The position numbers and the translations under genes are program-made. Source: Molanna angustata (taxonomy: Eukaryota; Arthropoda; Insecta; Trichoptera; Molannidae). Taken from it: a stretch of DNA of 64,000 nt. The notes beneath the pieces are model-generated. The model ran no database searches. It had not been told where the DNA came from and was given only the letters and a program-made list of their open reading frames with translations. Positions within the stretch are counted from its first letter, which is position 1, and each line of letters begins with the position of its first letter. The stretch is from positions 13,743,718-13,807,717 of the forward strand of contig OY754978.1 in NCBI GenBank assembly GCA_963576475.1. Direction: 5' to 3'. Below, piece after piece: positions 21,671-33,118 of the stretch.

Positions 21671-22610
21671 TCATCTTCTTCTTCTTATTCATCATCCTGT
21701 TTTTTTCCATTCTTGGACATAGGCCTCTCCCTTGATCCTCCACAACTCCCTGTCTTGGGCACACTGCATCCATCTCCCTCAAGCATATTTCTTGATGTCA
21801 TCAGACCACCTTGACTGAGGTCTGCTGACGCTTCTTCGGTTTATTCTCGTTCGCCATTCAACATTCTTTTTGGTACATCGTCAATCTTGGTATCTGGCAA
21901 AATGTCCAGCCCAGCTCCACTTAAGACCAGCGACTCTTTCCGCTACATCGGCTACTTTGGTTCTTTCTCTTATCATGACATTCTGAATTCTGTCCCTTAT
22001 TGAAATACCCAGCAACTTTCTTTCCATTGATCTCTGTATCACTAACAGCTTGTGCATAATGTGCATTATTTGTTTTATTAGGAACGATGTTTCCATTCTA
22101 TAAGTGAGCACTGGGAGAATACATACATCGGATAGCTTCTTTTTCAAATAAGTATTTACGGGATTTCAGAATGTATGATAATTTCCCAAAAGCTGCCCAG
22201 GCAAGACCCCGTCTTCTCTCCATTTCTGCCTCTTGATTTTCTTTTTTGCAAGATTCACGGTATGGCCTAGAAATTATGTATTTGTCTACTCTTTCAATTT
22301 GCACTCCGTCTATTATGACGGGGAAGGACTCTTCTGCGTTACTCATCATTTTGGACTTGGAGATGTTTATCTTCAATTCGATGTTCACACAGGCTGAATT
22401 GATTTCTGTCAGCATAGTATTCAATTCCTCCTCATTCTTGGCAAATATGACAATTTAATCTGCGAACCGTAGATTGCTGAGATACTCGCCGTTTATATTT
22501 ATGCCTTTCTTAGACCAATCAAAAGTTTTGAAGACATCTTCGTGACCAATGTAAAAAGTTTGGGAGAAATAGTGTCACCCTGTTGGACACCTCTTGAAAT
22601 GTTAAATTTC
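21671..22610 (-). mobile_element. RTE-clade element, RT second half to 3' end
   Basis: On the minus strand the order is ISRGVQQGDTISPKLF (about 22555-22600), LRFAD-stop-IVIFAKNEEEL (about 22430-22490), then KINISKSKMM, QIERVDKYI, LPVLTYRMET, MERKLLGISIRDRIQN and TKVADVAERVAGLKWSWAGH. This is the classic RTE/BovB-like order. The RT catalytic pair is lost: the second Asp codon of FADD is replaced by TAA. The 3' end at 21671-21690 runs into a GAA/GAT-rich tail. 5' truncated within the RT. Confidence 0.8.
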
Positions 22611-23354
22611 TTGGATGTTTCATGAAGTTGTGTATTGGATGTGCCATTCTCATAAATATTTTTCAAAATTTGGGAATATCTATGGTCAATTTTGCATGAA
22701 ATTGAAAGATTGTTTGTTATTTGTCGTACATGTACTTGAATGTAGGTATTAAATTCAATATTATATTATGACAAAACAAAATCAATCCCGGTCATCAGAA
22801 ATATTACAGTGAGACATTATTATTAGATCTGAAAAAGCAATTATTGATGAATAGTATCGCTCCTAACGATACTATCTAAGAACAAGTTTATTTCTGGGAT
22901 CTTTCTCCAGGGAAATTACAACAGGGAAAACTTAAACTTTAATATTAAACCGAAATGCTTACATTATTTTTGTAACTAATGAGATTCTCTTTGTTACTAT
23001 CGAATTAATTTTATAGTGAGGTTGGAATTATTGTATTGCGACTAATGGAAAAGTTTTCTTGAATAATAATATGAAATCCGATTAAAATTGACTGAAGTTT
23101 AATTTACTTACCTCCGTACTGATCAGATTTTAAAGTGAAAATTTTAATGGATTAAGAAGGATTTTTTTAAGATATTCTTCGAGAAAAGGTTTCTCAATAA
23201 CGCTTACTGAAATGTTTTAGTGACACACTTTATCCATTATTAATGGAAATTGAATTTAATAAGCATAAAATTTAAATTTCCAGTACTAATTGCGTATTTT
23301 CCATTGCCGTCTAATGTGAACACCGGTACATTTTTTTATATAAATATCTTCTTC
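22611..23354. other. Unassigned AT-rich DNA
   Basis: No repeat boundary or coding signal recognised between the two RTE-like fragments. Confidence 0.5.
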
Positions 23355-23650
23355 GCCTCGTCAGGTTTCCACGACATTGACGACCACAATAGAGAAAGCC
23401 TCTCTGTCCTGGGAAGTGCGAAAAAGCTCCTCCACAGTTCTCATACTGGTCCATTCCAGGATATTTTAAAGCCAGAAAAGATGCCTTTTACCGACCCCTC
23501 TAGGATGCTATATTTTTCATCTCTCAAAACATGGACACTTTACGGAGCGTACCACTAGTGAATTATTCTCTGGTGTTGATTCTACGTAGTACCTTTGTGT
23601 TATTGAATATGTCCGTCTATGATATTCTCAGCATTCTTCGGTGGAACCAC
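23355..23650 (-). mobile_element. RTE-like C-terminal fragment, heavily mutated
   Basis: Minus-strand remnants read RRMLRIS-stop-TD, NNTKVLRRINTRE, then NILEWTSMRTVEELFRTSQD and REAFSIVVVNVVET. These match the C-terminus of RTE-like elements (RRMLRISWTD..N.EVLRR, then ELFR.A.DRE). At least four stops or frame changes. The plus-strand frame at 23250-23558 is a shadow of this fragment. Confidence 0.6.
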
Positions 23651-23927
23651 ATTTGAAATGCTTCAAGCAAGGCCGGATAAACGTGTTTTTGCAATATATT
23701 TGAATCCGCCCCCCCCCCCCCCCATTTTTTGAGATCGGGTCTAAAAAATGAAGAATCAGTTTGTAAATATTACCTAAACCTAGTTGTCTATTATTATTTA
23801 TAAAAAATAGCCACAATTGGAGATTCATAATAATATTAAATATTTCCAATGTCGTATTGCATTATTTGAGCCAATTTTGTTTTGATTCAGTTTTATTTTC
23901 AAAGAAGTAACTTTATGGCGTCATTAT

Positions 23928-24016
23928 AATTTTTATTTTATAATATAAATAATAACTTAGAAAATTCTCATAAGTGGTGTATACTAAGTTATTATTTATA
24001 TTATAAAATAAAAATT
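23928..24016. repeat. Perfect 33-bp inverted repeat with 23-bp loop
   Basis: 23928-23960 and 23984-24016 are exact reverse complements; the right arm starts CTAAGTTATTATTTATATTA. It could be a very small MITE or replication-born hairpin. AT content is very high, but an exact 33-bp match is unlikely by chance. Confidence 0.85.
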
Positions 24017-24276
24017 TTGTTTTGTTTTACAACACCAGATATAATGCCCAAATAACATGTTTAAAGTAGGCGAGCAAGATATTAGCACTAAGCGGGATTT
24101 TTTACATACACACCATCATGCCGAGCCTCTATCCGGGTACGCAAAGGGAACCTGCGGTTTTTTTATTTATATGATTAACATTTTAGAATTTTTAGCGCCC
24201 TTTTTAAGACAACCGCCCTGACTTCTTGTTCCTGATTGTTCTATGATTTATCCGGCCCTGGCTTCAAGCCGGTTTA
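24017..24276. other. Unassigned DNA with a possible family A tail relic
   Basis: CATACACACCATCATGCCG followed by CGGGTACGCAAAGGGAACC (about 24108-24150) loosely resembles the 3' end of RTE-like family A. The match is too short to call firmly. Confidence 0.3.
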
Positions 24277-24520
24277 TCCAACTGTCGATTTGTTCAAGAG
24301 GATTTATTTTTCTTAACATATCGACAAAGATTCAAACCAAAATGTGCGGAATTTGTATGCCAGGTCTAAATTTGTTGTGATTTTTCCAACTTAAGTCAAA
24401 AAAACACCAACTTAGAAGCTTCGCAGTAAATATGTTATATAAATATATATGGATTTACTCAGAATTTGGAGTAAAATATTTATTGCGTGTGCGTGTGAGT
24501 CTCCATGAGTCTATAAATCT
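24277..24520 (+). mobile_element. Helitron-like element, copy 4, 3'-truncated
   Basis: Starts A|TCCAACTGTCGATTTG, with the expected A before TC, and the 5' hairpin. It continues through the TATATGGATTTACTCAGAATTTGGAGT block and a short GTGT tract as in the 427 and 53781 copies, then homology stops near 24520. No CTAG end. Confidence 0.65.
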
Positions 24521-24789
24521 GTAATGTTATTTTGTTTATATTGATAACTTAACAATATTCAATTCTTGTAATATTTGCATTAGGTACTATCGATGAATTT
24601 TTTGAAGTTTTAGGAAAATTTGAACGAGTGAACAATGAATGATTGACCATGAAATATGCAAAGATGAAAGTGCATTATGGAGTAAAAAAATACCCAAAGA
24701 AGAAAATATAATATAAATCTTGAACAATCAGCGAGTAAAAAAGATGCGTATCTACATGCAAAGGAAGCTATTAGTATTTACATCGAGAG
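24521..24789. other. Unassigned DNA
   Basis: No recognised feature between the truncated Helitron and the L2-like tail. Confidence 0.4.
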
Positions 24790-24916
24790 CACATTCTCAC
24801 ACCCTATGCCTATGTCATTGAAGACATGTTATGATCATTTGTATACGCCCTTGAGGTGACCACGGTTGTCACTAAACGGCGCTTTATAAATTGTCCTTAT
24901 TATTATTATTATAGAT
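24790..24916 (+). mobile_element. L2/CR1-like 3' tail with (TTA)n end
   Basis: CGCCCTTGAGGTGACC, then TCACTAAACGGCGCTTTATA and a TTATTATTATTATTAT tail match the 3' end of the L2/CR1-like element at 38745-38815 closely. The 5' limit is uncertain. The adjoining R4-like fragment begins where this tail ends. Confidence 0.65.
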
Positions 24917-26045
24917 TAATCTCGGTTATGGTCCGGTAATTTCCTTCACAACGGAGCGTACTCAAGTTGTGAGGCTATGTATGTGTTTGTGTGTCTGTGT
25001 GGTTGTGTGTAGTTGTTTAAAGTGGTACCTGTAGAAATTTTCTGACTATTGTGCATGTGTTGATAATTGTAGTTTTTGTATGTTGGTGATTACGTATGGG
25101 GGTAACTTTAGTTTGTCTATATTTTTTTGGAGAGTTTTTGGTATGATGCCTGTAGACGATAATATTATTGGGACTATTGTTACTTTTTCTTGTTTCCACT
25201 GTGATTTTATCTGTTCTGCTAAAGGTATGTATTTATCTATTTTTTTTTAAATGTTTCTTTTGTAGATTTGCTGTATTTGGTATCGATATTTCTATTAGAT
25301 ATGTGTGTTTATGTATTTTGTCGATTAATGTAATGTCTGGTCGGTTATGTAGGTTTGTTCTGTCTGTGATTATGTCTCTATTCCAGTATAGTTTGTAGTT
25401 ATCATTTTCTGTTACAGCTGGGGGTGTGTATTGATACCACTTGGGGTGTGTTTCGATAAGTTTATGTTTGTGGGCTAGTTCCAAATATATGTGTTTGCAG
25501 ATGTTATCGTGTCTTATTGTATATTCCGTCGGTGCAAGAGTTGAGCAGCCACCTGTTATGTGTTCTATTGTTTCTTTTTGTAATTTGCACTTTCTGCATG
25601 TGTCGTTTGTTATTGTATTGTCTTTTATAATATGTTTCGTGTAGTTTTTTGTTTTTATTATTTTGTCCTGAATAGCTATGATAAATCCTTCTGTTTCTGC
25701 GTAGAGGTCTGAGTGTTTGAGCCAATTATTACTAAGGGCTTTATCAATATGTTGTTGTTGTAGATGACTTGGGTGTATTCCATGTAATGTTTTATTTTTC
25801 CATGTTTCAATTTTTGCGTCATGTGTTGTTATTTCTAGATTGCGTTCGTTGTCGTTAAGTGTAAGTGGTGAGTATTTGTGATCTATGTTTATGATTTCGT
25901 TATGTATTGGGCTATTTCGTTTTGTGTAGAAGTATTGTCTTAAGTTATTTATTTGTGTATGGTGTAGATTTTTTATGTCTATGAGTCCTCTTCCTCCTTC
26001 CTCTCTTGGCAGTGTGAATTTTTCTATTGCTGAATGTTCGTGGTG
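24917..26045 (-). mobile_element. R4/Dong-like retrotransposon C-terminal end
   Basis: The minus-strand open frame, with no start codon, enters near 26040 (REEGGRGLIDIKNLHHTQI). It reaches a CCHC zinc finger (DTCRKCKLQKETIEHITGGC: C-x2-C-x8-H-x4-C) around 25550-25610, then an endonuclease core with RPDITLIDK and YLIEISIP (PD-x-D/E-x-K type) at about 25255-25325. A frameshift in an A run near 25235 precedes QEKVTIVPIILSSTGIIPK and a stop. A CCHC finger followed by a restriction-like endonuclease is typical of R2/R4-group elements. TTA repeats flank both ends, fitting Dong-like (TAA)n targeting. Clade is inference. Confidence 0.75.
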
Positions 26046-26082
26046 AATTCTATGTTTTTATTATTGTTATTATTATACGTAT
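26046..26082. repeat. TTA-rich tract on the far side of the R4-like element
   Basis: TTTTTATTATTGTTATTATTA continues the TTA repeat found at 24898-24913 on the other side of the R4-like fragment, as expected if it landed inside one TTA tract. Confidence 0.7.
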
Positions 26083-26984
26083 TCATACAATTCAAGATAA
26101 TATAATATTTAATTTATCATACGTAGTTACTTTAAATTTATATTCAGTTATACATAAAAGGCTGAACAGTTAATTGATATTTTCAAGGACGTTCAAATAA
26201 AAGAGTCCGCATAGCCATGATTTTCCAATAAATATTTAATAGAAAGTCAAAATTTTAGTGAAGATAACTTTCACTTAATGCTGGCTATAAAATGTATCTT
26301 TAGAAAACTATGAATTTCAAATCTAACTTGTCTTCGCTTTATACTCTCAATTATAAATCTCAGTTCCAAAATTTTATCTTAAATACCTAATTCTGAAGAA
26401 GTTGAATGAACAGATTTTATTTTTTCTGTGATTTGATATTCAATGATAACTCATCCTTAAAGATTTGTACACAAACTATAATTATCGTTTGAATTGTACT
26501 CGCTTTTCTGGAATATATAAGGTACCCTTGGGAGATTTAAACAAACCATATCAGAATACTAAAGGAAATAGGTAGTAACAAATAACTATACTTGTTACTT
26601 GCTCTTTTCCAAGACGTGTGTTCACTATTTGTTGTCCAGGAAAACGAAAAACTTTAATAACCTGTGGAGAACAAACATGAAAGTTAAATACAATATAGAG
26701 AAATTGTATTGGTTCAATAAACCATAAATATGGGAAAAAACATAATATACTCGCAAGTTAAAATACAAAGGGATGCCAAAAATGGTTATTGAGTGTTAAC
26801 ATCGAATACTTCAACCATAGTCATTTTATTGCTGCGAAAGGAATCTTTTGGAAAAATTTCAGGCAAACGTTTTATTTTTATTACTTTTTGTTAACTCATG
26901 ACCAAACATTCATAAAATCGTTTGGGATTTATAAACATTATTTGAATTAAACGTGATTGCATCTTTTTATTATAAATTAGGTAC
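26083..26984. other. Unassigned AT-rich DNA
   Basis: No gene or repeat recognised. Confidence 0.5.
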
Positions 26985-27832
26985 TATGTGAAGTACTGTT
27001 AGCAGAAAGTATGGAAGAGTTACAGTATCTTGTAAGTATGGTATATGAAGGATGCATAGAAAACGGACTTAAAATGAATGCCAGCAAATCAAAGGTAATG
27101 GTCTTTGAAAAGAGTGAAAGCTGAACAGTGTGTCGAATAAAAGTAGAGAATGAATGGCTTGAACAAGTCGACGTATGTCTATCTGGGTAGTATGTTCCAA
27201 CGGAATGGTCTGATAAGGATATTGAAAGAAGAGTTATAGCAGGAAACAGAGTGAATGGAGCACTTAGACCAATTATGAATGACCGCAACATATCAAGAGA
27301 CGCTAAAGTTGCCATTCATAACGCAATCGTAGTGCCAACCCTGACGTATGCAAGTGAGACCTGAACATGGCAGAAGTCGCACGAAAGCAGAATAAATGCA
27401 GTTGAAATGAGATCGCTTAGAAGAATTTGTAACAGAATGATGTATGACAGAGTTCGGAATGAAGATACAAGGAAAGAATGTAAGATAAAGAAATATGTAA
27501 TTTATAGAATGAAAGTTAACACATTGAGATGGTTTGGCCACTTGGGGAGAGTGAACAAAGAACGCCTGACGAAGAAAATATACAAAGCTGACAGGAACGG
27601 AATAAGAGGTCGCGGGCGCCCAAGAAAAGGATGGCACGAACATGTAAACGATATTTTGAAAGATGGAAATGTAAGAAGCGTGAACAACAGACGAACATGT
27701 ATAAGACGATGTATAAATGTTGATGAGGCGATGAATGCGTGTCAAGATAGAAAAATGTGGCGTTCGGTTCTCTCTGCCTACCCCGTGAGGGACATGGCGT
27801 GATGGTATGTATGTATGTATGAATCCAGTAAA
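26985..27832 (+). mobile_element. RTE-like family A, 5'-truncated copy with clean tail
   Basis: Begins just after the YADD region (GAAGTACTGTTAGCAGAAAG, the EVLLAES codons) and runs to the 3' end. The C-terminal frame (27407-27802, 131 residues) is open: RWFGHLGRVNKERLTKKIYK, RGRGRPRKGWHEHVND, CQDRKMWRSVLSAYPVRDMA-stop. The 3' end is GGCGTGATGGTATGTATGTA. Stops at 27122 and 27361 break the upstream part. Its close match to the 12300 and 57313 copies suggests recent family activity. Confidence 0.8.
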
Positions 27833-28544
27833 TATTAAGTTGATTTTGAAAAATATAAACAATTTAAAAAAAAATGCTTCATTGTTTTCAAAGATCAAGA
27901 AGATTGGACATTTTTATGAAATGTCGGAAGCATTGGGTTAAAATTGATTATTTATTGGCTTTTTTTGTAGGTAGATACCTACAATTTTTATTTTTGACGA
28001 CGCCGACGTAGCGACTAGCAATATTCTAAAGAGCAGTTTGTTTGTTGAACAAACTTTATTCCAATTGTCTTAGGCTGAGTTTTTTGAACAACTATTAAAT
28101 TAAATGTATAGTTACAATACTTTGATTTTATAAAATTCTGCATTACTTTTGATCGTGTCATTTATGGAGATATGAGGCATGAAGGTTAGTTCGCGAATTG
28201 GCTGAAGAATGATGAGATGCTATGAAGGTGCGTGAGACTATCTGTGACTGACGGCCGGACAGGAATGTTGGGTCCCGTGTGTGAATCATGCGTTTGGGAC
28301 TGCTTGAACTGATGTCGTCAGTCTTCTGATTTTTCGTAATGTGAGTATGTCGGGCTTGTTACTACCAGATATGCGGGGATTCTGGTGGAAATCTTTGGTA
28401 TCGCCGACGATAGTTAAATCTATGTACGTATATGTGTCCCCACACATTGATTTCTAATATCGTCAAACGATACGATTTTGAACAATTTTATGAAATCAAA
28501 GCATTTTAGATCAACTACAAAAACTGTGTATTATTTCCTCACAT
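27833..28544. other. Unassigned DNA
   Basis: Less AT-rich around 28190-28400, but no coding family or repeat end recognised. Confidence 0.4.
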
Positions 28545-28830
28545 AATCAGTTTTATCATATGGAATTATCGGATGGGGAGGATGTGTCAATCATGGATCC
28601 GCTTAAATAGCCCAAAAATGTTTAATACGTATCATAAACAAAACAACGAGATCATTTTCTTCAGATGATTTGTTCAGAATGTTTGACGTACTTGACCCGA
28701 GACAACTATGTCTTAAAACTGCTCTAGTACTTTTCCATAAAAACATAACTTTACACAACAGATCACAACAAACACGAACCACTAGACACCCTGCATGCAT
28801 AACATTAACTATACTGTGACAATTATGAAA
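28545..28830 (+). mobile_element. Non-LTR retrotransposon C-terminal fragment
   Basis: The plus strand reads YGIIGWGGCVNHGS, then after an internal stop IAQKCLIRIINKTTRSFSSD, DLFRMFDVLDPRQLCLKTAL and LFHKNITL. The YGI.GWGG ... Q...RII ... LF...VLD.RQL pattern belongs to the region after the RT in CR1/Jockey-type insect elements. One stop is seen. Confidence 0.6.
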
Positions 28831-29380
28831 ACCTCATTTGGACAAAAAATTTAAAATTTATTTTATAAACTTAATAATAACATAAAGAAAACACCTCATC
28901 ACAATTCCTTTAGAATTTAAAAAAAAATGGTTATTTGCTTCAGGCAGGCTCTATGCTGAGAAGATTGTTCACCCTTAACATCTGACCTATGAACTTTTAT
29001 TTCCTATTTTTTCTTTTTTTTTTAAGTATACATAATATAAAAAGACACAGTACAAAAATATAAATTATTTCAGTTTTTTTTTTCAATAGGCACTGTCCCA
29101 ATAAAGTTTAAAAACTTGTGCTTGGGACAGGAGACTATTGGAACTATTCTTCATTTCTTATATTTAATCTAAAACTTCACTTCTTTATCTTTTCTTTTAA
29201 AAAACTACTTGAATGTGACATTTAACATCTGTGCACCTTATATATTATGTATCCTCTATGTGTAAATAATTTGTATACGCTATTGTATAAAAGTAACAGC
29301 CCCAGAACTGGTTTAGCCTAGTGAGGCGTTAATCACTTAACCTTAATATGTACAAAAGTTTGTTTATTAACAATTAATAT
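28831..29380. other. Possible 3' UTR of a non-LTR element; no gene
   Basis: GGTTTAGCCTAGTGAGGCG near 29310-29330 is loosely similar to CACTAGGCATAGCCTGTGC at 38934 and its direct repeat at 39204, so this may be a decayed 3' UTR. No coding sequence. Confidence 0.3.
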
Positions 29381-29966
29381 TTTTTAACAGATTTTTAATT
29401 ATCTCAATAGAGACGAAGTTGGAATATTTATTGTAGGAGAACCGCGAAATCAAGGCACCTACAGGGCTTACGACCTGTCATCGGCTGGTTTACGTGATCA
29501 CTTTATGCGCTTACGCAACGTTCACCAATTATGCCTTTTTAATGAGATCCCTATCAATTCAATTTTGAAAGTTCTATATATTGTAATACTGAAATTCTTT
29601 TCGCTTGAAAATAAGGAATTTTTTCTACAGCCATCTATGGGTGAAATTATGAACAACAATCTTATTATTTATTTTGTTGTAATGCCATCTATTGTTCATA
29701 ATTTCACCCATAGATGGCTGTAGAAAAAATTCCTTATTTTCAAGCGAAAAGAATTTCAGTATTACAATATATAGAACTTTCAAAATTGAATTGATAGGGA
29801 TCTCATTAAAAAGGCATAATTGGTGAACGTTGCGTAAGCGCATAAAGTGATCACGTAAACCAGCCGATGACAGGTCGTAAGCCCTGTAGGTGCCTTGATT
29901 TCCCGGATCTCCTACAATAAATATTCCAACTTCGTCTCTATTGAGATAATTAAAAATCTGTTAAAA
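29381..29966. mobile_element. Near-perfect palindromic foldback element
   Basis: Arms 29381-29656 and 29692-29966 are reverse complements with only a handful of mismatches I can see (for example GAACCGCGAAAT against GATCCGGGAAAT); the loop is 35 bp. Each arm holds ATCTCAATAGAGACGAAGTT near its outer end. The same unit appears once, not doubled, at 45984-46299, and as a decayed foldback at 50327-50662. The arms encode the same short open frame in both directions, a by-product of the symmetry. Confidence 0.85.
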
Positions 29967-32691
29967 AGTATCTTTGACTCCCGACAGGGAAAAAAATCCA
30001 ATGTTTGCGCATATGTAATAATAAAAATATTCGAATAAATAAATAAATAAATATTAATTATAACTGATACTTATACTTTTGCTGACACAACCCAACCTTG
30101 TCCACTTTCTCAATTCAGGGTATCCATTATCCATTATATTAACATGATTGACCACCAGGTAGACCATCTAAATATAGAGAGGTTGCTGGAACTTGGCATC
30201 ACATGAAAGCTTGCTGGAGAGGCACATTTCCCAAGAAAAAACAGGTTTATTAACCTATGGCAATAAGGAGAAGTAAAGGTACTTAGGTAAGTCACGATTA
30301 ATTAATTTGCTTTGATGATACGTAAAACGTGTAGGTCCTTCAGTTCTTTAATATAGGTTATTAGATTTTTCTTGAGTCAACTGAATACGAAAAAAAATAA
30401 TGTGTAGGTATCACGTTTTGTTGATAATATGTGAGTTTACGATTCGAAATCACAAAAAGGTACATTTTCAAAACTCCTAGATGTTTTCTCATAATATGTT
30501 CACGGGAGAATATTGACCAGAATCTTATCACGAGTAGGTATATGTGTTCTCGGCATCTGTTTCCGTAATAATATTTGACGTGCTTCATCTCTTATTTCTT
30601 GAAAATAAACCTTGAAGCATCAAAGTTATTAAAGAGGAAAGGTGACCTGGATAGCTTTTGTCTCCGAAACGTTTTATTGTTTTCTCTGGCATTAACTTTT
30701 TTTGCACCTCTTTTCAGCAAACAATTTCTGCCTTTATGACTATTGTAACGGCCTACGGGTTTTATAAGATTCAATATGGGTTGTGTCTTTGTTTGCACTA
30801 ACGCTCTTTTTGTTCGTCCAAGTTTTACTGGTAACTATATTATGTGAACTCAAAATCTTTTACGTACATTTGTGTCACATCTAACTTAACAAGAAATAAA
30901 AATATAACAATTTAGTTTAAATTGTATTAATTTCGTTGTTTTATCTACAGCATATAAAATTCATAATTAATACTTTATGATAGAGATCAGTTGAGGGGTG
31001 ACTATTCAAATGGGCTTGAATCAATATAATCAGTTTTTTTCAGTAATAAGACAAATATGAATACTCAAAATGTACTTATAAATTGTCATGAAGTAACTAT
31101 TACCTATTTGCCAATAAAATGGACGACTAGATACAAATTTCGGGATTTTTTAAAACCATCATTAAGAGAAATTATTTACATTAGTCAGAAAAAAATAAGC
31201 TATTTTGATGCAAACTTCAGGATACTAAGTCGTTAAGTCTGATCATACTATGAAGACGTTAAACCTTTTTGATATGGATGATGAAAAAGAGAGCTCTAAA
31301 AGAAAATCACAGGTTTTCTAAAAAATCTTTACTAAATTCAGTAACGCCAAATGGACACCAAAAGTAGTTAAAAAACAGAAATACACATTAAAAAAGTAAA
31401 AAAAAAATTATACGAAGGCTGAATTTATAATAAAAACAATACTTACTTATAGGAAATTTTATTTAGTCAATTTATTATGTTTTGTCGTTGATCATAAACA
31501 TAAATAGTATAGCCATGATTAAGAAATCATTTTTGTTACTATTTTACCATCTAAAAATAATGAAAATCACAAGCTAAGAAATGAGCATTTCATTTTATTT
31601 AAGCATTTTAGGATTATAAAGGGTTTCGCATAAAATGTTCCAGAAATTAACTGTATGAAACACACTGTTTTTGACATATCTGTGCCACTTAACGAAAACC
31701 ACTGTTCGCGCCCATTTTTACTATTTTAATTTAATATGAAGCTACTTTTGAAACATATACATAACATCATAATGTATGACGGAAATGTCCTTCAAGAATC
31801 GATAAGCGTAAAAAAAAATTGATTTAAACCCGAAATAAGCCCTTTTTGAAAAGTCACTCCTGAGTTTATTTCAATGAACGATGTTGCTCCGTGTGTGTTC
31901 GGGAATAATTTTGTCCGCTTCTTTAGTCCTTTAGCACTTAAACTGCTTTAAAGATAAAGAAGTGTAGTATTGTCTATCGAATTATTTAAAAACTTTTCTC
32001 GCAGTTTTCAAATATAACCACTGGGTCATGTAAAACTAGTGGAGTTCGTTTAGATGAAGTTTTATGTGCATTACATTTTTCTACTATCTTTATTATTTTT
32101 TCAAACTCGCATAACTTTGTAGTTTCATATCTAACATATAATCCGATATTTTTCAACATCACTGCTGAGGGTCGTGATCCATGGAATTGCCAACAGAACG
32201 AATCTCCAATCATCTTTTCTGTATCAATTTCTTGAAAATGTTAGTGGACATTAATACAAAGAAATCGTGTAATATCCAATATGAACAATTAACGCGTTGC
32301 CGATTAGAATAAGGAATATTTTAAAATCTGACGAAACGAAAAAAATAACTAAAAAAATGCTCTGAAATGTCTGTATTTGAAGTCAAGCGTGAGCCAAAGG
32401 CACAGGAGTAAGAAACACAGTTTTTCTCTGTGTTTTCAAAATGGATTTTTCCAAAAACAATATAACGAGTCTCCGGAATGTTGGTACTTGTTAACTGAAT
32501 TCCCGAGCAGTTGACCCGATGACAATGCATCTTGAAACTTTTCCAGCTTTTCAAGCGTGTTTCCAGCACGATACATTTGATAAAATTGAACTATTTTGTA
32601 TTTCTTGCAAAAAAATACCCAAAGATTTGGACGTTTCTGGATGAGCATGAATTTTATTCGGTTATATACAAGAATAATATTCTACCCTTTT
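29967..32691. other. Unassigned AT-rich DNA, about 2.7 kb
   Basis: A run of AAAT units (30034-30052) may be the tail of a lost retroelement. Otherwise there are only short open frames with no family signature and no element ends I can define. Confidence 0.5.
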
Positions 32692-33118
32692 ACATACATA
32701 CCATCACGCCATGTCCCTTGCGGGGTAGGCAGAGATAACCGAACGCCACATCTTTCTATCCTGGCACGCATCCCTCGCCTCATCCACATTCATGCATCGT
32801 CTCATACATGTTTGTCTATTGCTCACACTTCTAACATTTTCGTCTTTCAAAATTTCGTTCACATGGTCGTGCCATATCCCTTTCTTGGGCGTCCCCGACC
32901 TCTCATTCCACTCCTTTCTGCTCTGTATATTTTCTTCGTCAGGCGCTCCTCATTTATTCTCCCCATGTGACCAAACCATCTCAATGTGTTCACTTTCATT
33001 CTAGTAATGACATCTTTCTTCATCTTACATTCTTTCCTTATATCCTTGTTTCTTACCCGGTCATACATCGTTCTATTACAAATCCTTCTTAATGACGTTC
33101 TATTACAAACCCTTTTAC
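32692..33118 (-). mobile_element. RTE-like family A, short copy
   Basis: The minus strand encodes RMKVNTLRWFGHMGRINEER, then LTKKIYRAERSGMRGRGRPR. The 3' end is CCATCACGCCATGTCC in plus-strand reading. One base is lost in a G/T run near 32878, shifting the frame. At the 5' end, TTCTATTACAAA is repeated (33068 and 33098), a small local duplication. Subtype close to the 57313 copy (shared AERxGMRGRG). Confidence 0.8.

Noticed and set aside
29505..29843. Two genes encoding the same short protein on opposite strands
   Set aside because: Both frames come from the arms of a near-perfect palindrome; no independent coding evidence.
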